Assembly (NCBI RefSeq): GCF_016595525.1
Contig: NZ_JAENII010000004.1
Location: forward strand, 62,001-126,000
DNA length: 64,000 bases
DNA from: Haloferula rosea
GTDB lineage: Bacteria > Verrucomicrobiota > Verrucomicrobiia > Verrucomicrobiales > Akkermansiaceae
Reading direction: 5' to 3'
Positions 61,305 through 64,000 of this stretch are shown here, one piece after another. Position numbers and translations under genes: made by a program. The notes beneath the pieces were generated by a model, which ran no database searches, had not been told where the DNA came from, and was given only the letters and a program-made list of their open reading frames with translations. Within the stretch, counting starts at the first letter, position 1; each line of letters begins with the position of its first letter.

Positions 61305-61832
61305 ATGGACCCCGCTGAGCGCGATCAGGAATTCATACGTCTGCTGACGGCCCACCAAGGGCCGGTGCTGGCGTACATCCGGTCGTTGATGCCCGGCTTC
61401 ACCGGAGCGAGCGACATTCTCCAGCAGACCAACATCACGCTGTGGAAAAAGAAGGAGGTCTTCGAGCTGGGAACCAACTTCAAGGCGTGGGCCTTCGCCA
61501 TTGCGAGGAACCACGTGATGGACCAGCGGAAGAAGCTCAAGCGCAACGGCTGGCTCGTTTTCAGCGAGGATGTGGCCGAGCTCTTTGCCGCCGAAGCGGA
61601 GGATGACGATCTCGATCAAGACGAGTCCTTCCGCGCCCTTGAGGTCTGCCTGTCGAAGCTCCGCGCCCATGACCGCGAGCTGGTTCAGAAACGCTACTGT
61701 GAAAGCGTCACTCTCGAGGAATATGCCGGCCAGCTGAACCGCAGCGCGGGCACCCTCAAGGCACGTCTCTTCAAGATCAGGGCGGGCCTCCGCCGCTGCG
61801 TCGACCGACAACTTCAACACGTCTCCCCATGA
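61305..61832 (+). CDS. ECF RNA polymerase sigma factor (planctomycete/verrucomicrobial type)
   Basis: The 175-aa protein has sigma region 2 (FIRLLTAHQGPVLAYIRSLM, DILQQTNITLWKKK, FKAWAFAIARNHVMDQRKK) and region 4 (ALEVCLSKLRAHDRELVQKRYCESVTLEEYAGQLNRSAGTLKARLFKIRAGLRRC). It is of the class frequent in Rhodopirellula and Verrucomicrobia. The stop overlaps the FecR-like gene (ATGA), so that protein is likely its membrane partner. The ATG at 61305 is preferred over a GTG eight codons upstream. Confidence 0.9.
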   Translation: MDPAERDQEFIRLLTAHQGPVLAYIRSLMPGFTGASDILQQTNITLWKKKEVFELGTNFKAWAFAIARNHVMDQRKKLKRNGWLVFSEDVAELFAAEAEDDDLDQDESFRALEVCLSKLRAHDRELVQKRYCESVTLEEYAGQLNRSAGTLKARLFKIRAGLRRCVDRQLQHVSP

Positions 61833-63271
61833 GTCTCCGCACCGACGAAGAAACCATCCAAGCCATCCTCGATGGGAAGCTCGACGCACGCCGCTTCCAG
61901 GCATTCGAAGACCGGTTGCGCCGTGAGCCCGAGCTGCGTGCCCTCTACCGCAGCTACAGCCGGATAGGCGGGTTGCTTGAGGAAAAATTTTCCCAATCCG
62001 AGCCGAATACGGCGCCGCTGCCGCGTGCCACCCGCCGCAGTCGCATCGCCTGGATCGGAGTGGCGGCAGCCGCCGCCGCCGTAGCCATCACCCTACCTGC
62101 TCTCTCCCCAGAGCCCGTGACCGGACCGCTTGTCGAGTTCGGCCCCGAGTCGCACGGCCAGCTCGTTCACGAGTTGGCCGAGCGGAACCTGTCCCGCCTG
62201 CTGCCCGGATCACGCATCGAGCTCAGCCATGGATCCGCCTCGATCCAGTTCGAGTCCGGTGGTGAAGCATACTTCGAGGGTCCCGGCCGCCTCGAATATC
62301 TCGGACCGGATCGGTTCCGCCTCGTTGAAGGCCGAGCTTGGTTCGACAGCGGAAGCCGGTCGGTCGCCTGTCGTACCCAGCACCTCGAAGCCGAATCCCA
62401 AGGTGCCGAGTTCGGGATGCTCGTGGATCACGCCGGTCGCGAAGAACTCCATGTCCTGAAGGGCGAGGTCACCATGACCAATGGGCCCGCCTCCCGCCAG
62501 ACCGTGGATGCCGGAACCTCGGCGCTGTGGAGCACGGAGGATGTCACCCTGGTCAAAACCTCCCATTCCTTCGCGACTCGATTCCCGAGCGCGGTCACCG
62601 TGTTCGAGGAAGACTTCAGTGAACCCGATCTGACGCCCCTCGCGGGTAAGAACCCGGATCATGGAGTGGGTTCATGGAAGGTCGAGTACGGCGGGCCATT
62701 GATCGAAAATGGGGTTCTCGATACCAGTGGCAATGTCCGCCACACCGCTTTTGCCGGCATTTCCGGTCCGCCGCTCGATGAGCTTTCCCACATCCTGCTC
62801 CTGACCCTCGAAACCGAGAACCCCGATACCGCGGGCTTCCACTCCGCAGGATGGGCCGGCGTCAGCTTGTTCACCGGAGACGAGGAACGGATCTTCGTCG
62901 GGGACCCGAATGGTCCTGAAGAAGGCTGGGCCCTGCATCCGGCTGGATACAGTGCCCGCCACGCCTGCCCGCTGCTGGAAGGGAAGACGACCGTTACCCT
63001 TCGCTACGATTATCGCAGTGGCCTTGCCCAGCTCTTCGAAGGCACCGACACGTCCGGGCCCGCACTGGCATCCGAGTGGATCGCCCCCGGCCTTCAGTTT
63101 GATCGCGTCCGCATCGCAAATGGTTCCCAGGCTGACGCCGCCGTGGACGCTGGCAAGCCAGCATCCGCTGCCGGCGATGGCCCCGACGTCAATGTCCGCG
63201 GCGACATTGCGATCCGCCGAATCAAGCTTAGGGTACTCAGCTCCGAATCGGCCACCGTGCCAGGTTCGTGA
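61829..63271 (+). CDS. FecR-like membrane protein (anti-sigma partner) with C-terminal lectin-like domain
   Basis: The 480-aa product has an N-terminal cytoplasmic helix region (residues 1-70), one membrane helix (RIAWIGVAAAAAAVAITLPAL), and a FecR domain (RLLPGSRIELSHGSASIQFESGGEAYFEGPGRLEYLG, LVEGRAWFDS, AEFGMLVDHAGREELHVLKGEV). From about residue 250 a beta-rich region follows (FEEDFSEPDLTPL to VTLRYDYRSGLAQLF) that looks like a concanavalin-like sugar-binding or LamG-type domain. It is translationally coupled with the sigma gene; a sugar or ligand signal is likely (inference). Confidence 0.78.
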   Translation: MSLRTDEETIQAILDGKLDARRFQAFEDRLRREPELRALYRSYSRIGGLLEEKFSQSEPNTAPLPRATRRSRIAWIGVAAAAAAVAITLPALSPEPVTGPLVEFGPESHGQLVHELAERNLSRLLPGSRIELSHGSASIQFESGGEAYFEGPGRLEYLGPDRFRLVEGRAWFDSGSRSVACRTQHLEAESQGAEFGMLVDHAGREELHVLKGEVTMTNGPASRQTVDAGTSALWSTEDVTLVKTSHSFATRFPSAVTVFEEDFSEPDLTPLAGKNPDHGVGSWKVEYGGPLIENGVLDTSGNVRHTAFAGISGPPLDELSHILLLTLETENPDTAGFHSAGWAGVSLFTGDEERIFVGDPNGPEEGWALHPAGYSARHACPLLEGKTTVTLRYDYRSGLAQLFEGTDTSGPALASEWIAPGLQFDRVRIANGSQADAAVDAGKPASAAGDGPDVNVRGDIAIRRIKLRVLSSESATVPGS

Positions 63272-63375
63272 ATCATCGATAAACCCATCTGGCCACATGG
63301 CCATTCCTACATAGGGAAGGATCACTCGGGATCGAGGGAGTCCCTCCCAGACCAAACCCGTATCGAACCCAGCCC

Positions 63376-64000
63376 ATGAAAAGCAACCCAGCAGCCGCTG
63401 CCCGTGTCCGGCTCACCACCACCGCCCTGACTTTGGGCCTTGCGTCCGTCGCCATCGCGCAGACCACGCAGAATTATTCCGATGCCACCGGCGAAGTCGC
63501 CGTGCCGGGAAACCCTTACCCTCACCTCGACATCACCTCCGTCGATGTGACGGTCAATGCCGCCGAGGACGAGATCACTTTCCGCATCAACCTCGATGGG
63601 GACCCCGTGGCCACCAACTGGGGCAACTACATGATCGGCATTCGGTCGGCAGGCGGCGGCGACACCTCCGGCAACGGCTGGGGACGCCCGATCGAATTCA
63701 CTCCCGGCATGACCCGATGGATCGGTTGCTGGGTGAACGACGGCGGATCAGTGACCGGTGGCAACGGCCAGATCTGGACCTATGCCGGGGCAAGCTGGAA
63801 CCAGACCGGATCGCTGAACGGGACGAACGGAACCGTCACGCCCGATGCGGCTGGAAAGTATGTCGAGATCGTCACGCCGACCGCCAATCTCGACCTCGGC
63901 CCGGGCGAGGTCTTTGCCTTTGACGTCTACACCTCCGGTGGCGGTGGTGGAGACGGTGCCGTCGACAGCCTGTCCGCCTCCGCGACCTCGATCGGCAACT
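63376..64000 (+). CDS. secreted protein, 3' partial, unknown
   Basis: An ATG at 63376 opens a frame that runs past the end of the window (208 codons seen). A signal peptide is visible (VRLTTTALTLGLASVAIAQ). The mature part is rich in Gly, Thr, Asn and Asp with beta-like stretches (ITFRINLDGDPV, WGNYMIGIRSAGGG, EIVTPTANLDLGPGEVFAFDVYTSGG), suggesting an extracellular beta-sandwich. It could belong to a large surface or PEP-CTERM protein. It lies 104 nt downstream of the sigma/FecR pair and may be a target of that sigma factor (inference). Confidence 0.65.
   Translation, partial: MKSNPAAAARVRLTTTALTLGLASVAIAQTTQNYSDATGEVAVPGNPYPHLDITSVDVTVNAAEDEITFRINLDGDPVATNWGNYMIGIRSAGGGDTSGNGWGRPIEFTPGMTRWIGCWVNDGGSVTGGNGQIWTYAGASWNQTGSLNGTNGTVTPDAAGKYVEIVTPTANLDLGPGEVFAFDVYTSGGGGGDGAVDSLSASATSIGN

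Overview
The window looks like a chromosomal segment of a high-GC member of the Verrucomicrobiota, probably Verrucomicrobiales. This is inferred from gene content: two PSD1 (DUF1549/DUF1553) + DUF1501 pairs, a planctomycete/verrucomicrobial-type ECF sigma factor overlapping a FecR-like gene, a verrucomicrobial-type LexA box, and a Gram-negative envelope set (OmpA, LpxR, HtrA). No rRNA, tRNA, CRISPR array, IS element or prophage was seen. Genes are dense, on both strands, and nearly all intact.

Layout. 1-3.4 kb: end of a PSD1 gene plus a Tat-exported DUF1501 gene, closed by a terminator. 3.5-5.8 kb: ccoG, a tiny FixH-like membrane peptide and a TauE/SafE-type exporter (cytochrome oxidase maturation). 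5.9-8.3 kb: arsenic operon arsR-DUF6428-arsC-acr3 with a visible operator. 8.3-11.5 kb: recQ, a secreted BamE-like protein and a secreted nickel superoxide dismutase. 11.6-16.7 kb: class III fructose-1,6-bisphosphatase divergent from a sucrose-phosphate phosphatase and sucrose-phosphate synthase pair, together a sucrose pathway. 16.7-21.7 kb: LpxR-like lipid A deacylase, an apparently SOS-controlled radical SAM/DUF4130 DNA-repair pair, and two stress four-helix-bundle proteins. 22-26.5 kb: a GT35 phosphorylase-like protein lacking the PLP lysine, then nrdG-nrdD (anaerobic ribonucleotide reductase). 26.6-29.5 kb: a membrane protein, tdh and an acyltransferase.

30-39.5 kb is a minus-strand envelope block: a secreted protein with a degenerate Lon (S16) fold, a secreted Lon-type S16 protease with an intact Ser-Lys dyad, a DegQ/HtrA protease, an OmpA-domain protein, a small membrane protein, an M23 endopeptidase and a secreted alpha/beta hydrolase. 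This is the most unusual gene set in the window. 39.5-44 kb: a hotdog thioesterase, mnmG carrying three parS-like palindromes in its coding sequence and a fourth upstream, cdd, and a DUF6580 membrane protein. 44-49.8 kb: pyruvate dehydrogenase E1 alpha, E1 beta and E2 with a sugar porter and two small lipoproteins between them. 49.9-50.2 kb: a non-coding stretch with DnaA-box-like sites and an AT-rich tract. Together with the parS cluster 7-9 kb away it may mark the replication origin region. 50.2-57.6 kb: GH20 hexosaminidase, Sua5, MurJ, a pilin-like protein and an ABC transporter. 57.7-64 kb: the second PSD1-DUF1501 pair, ECF sigma/FecR pair and the start of a secreted protein.

Calls rest on reading protein motifs and DNA palindromes by eye. 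No alignments or database searches were run.
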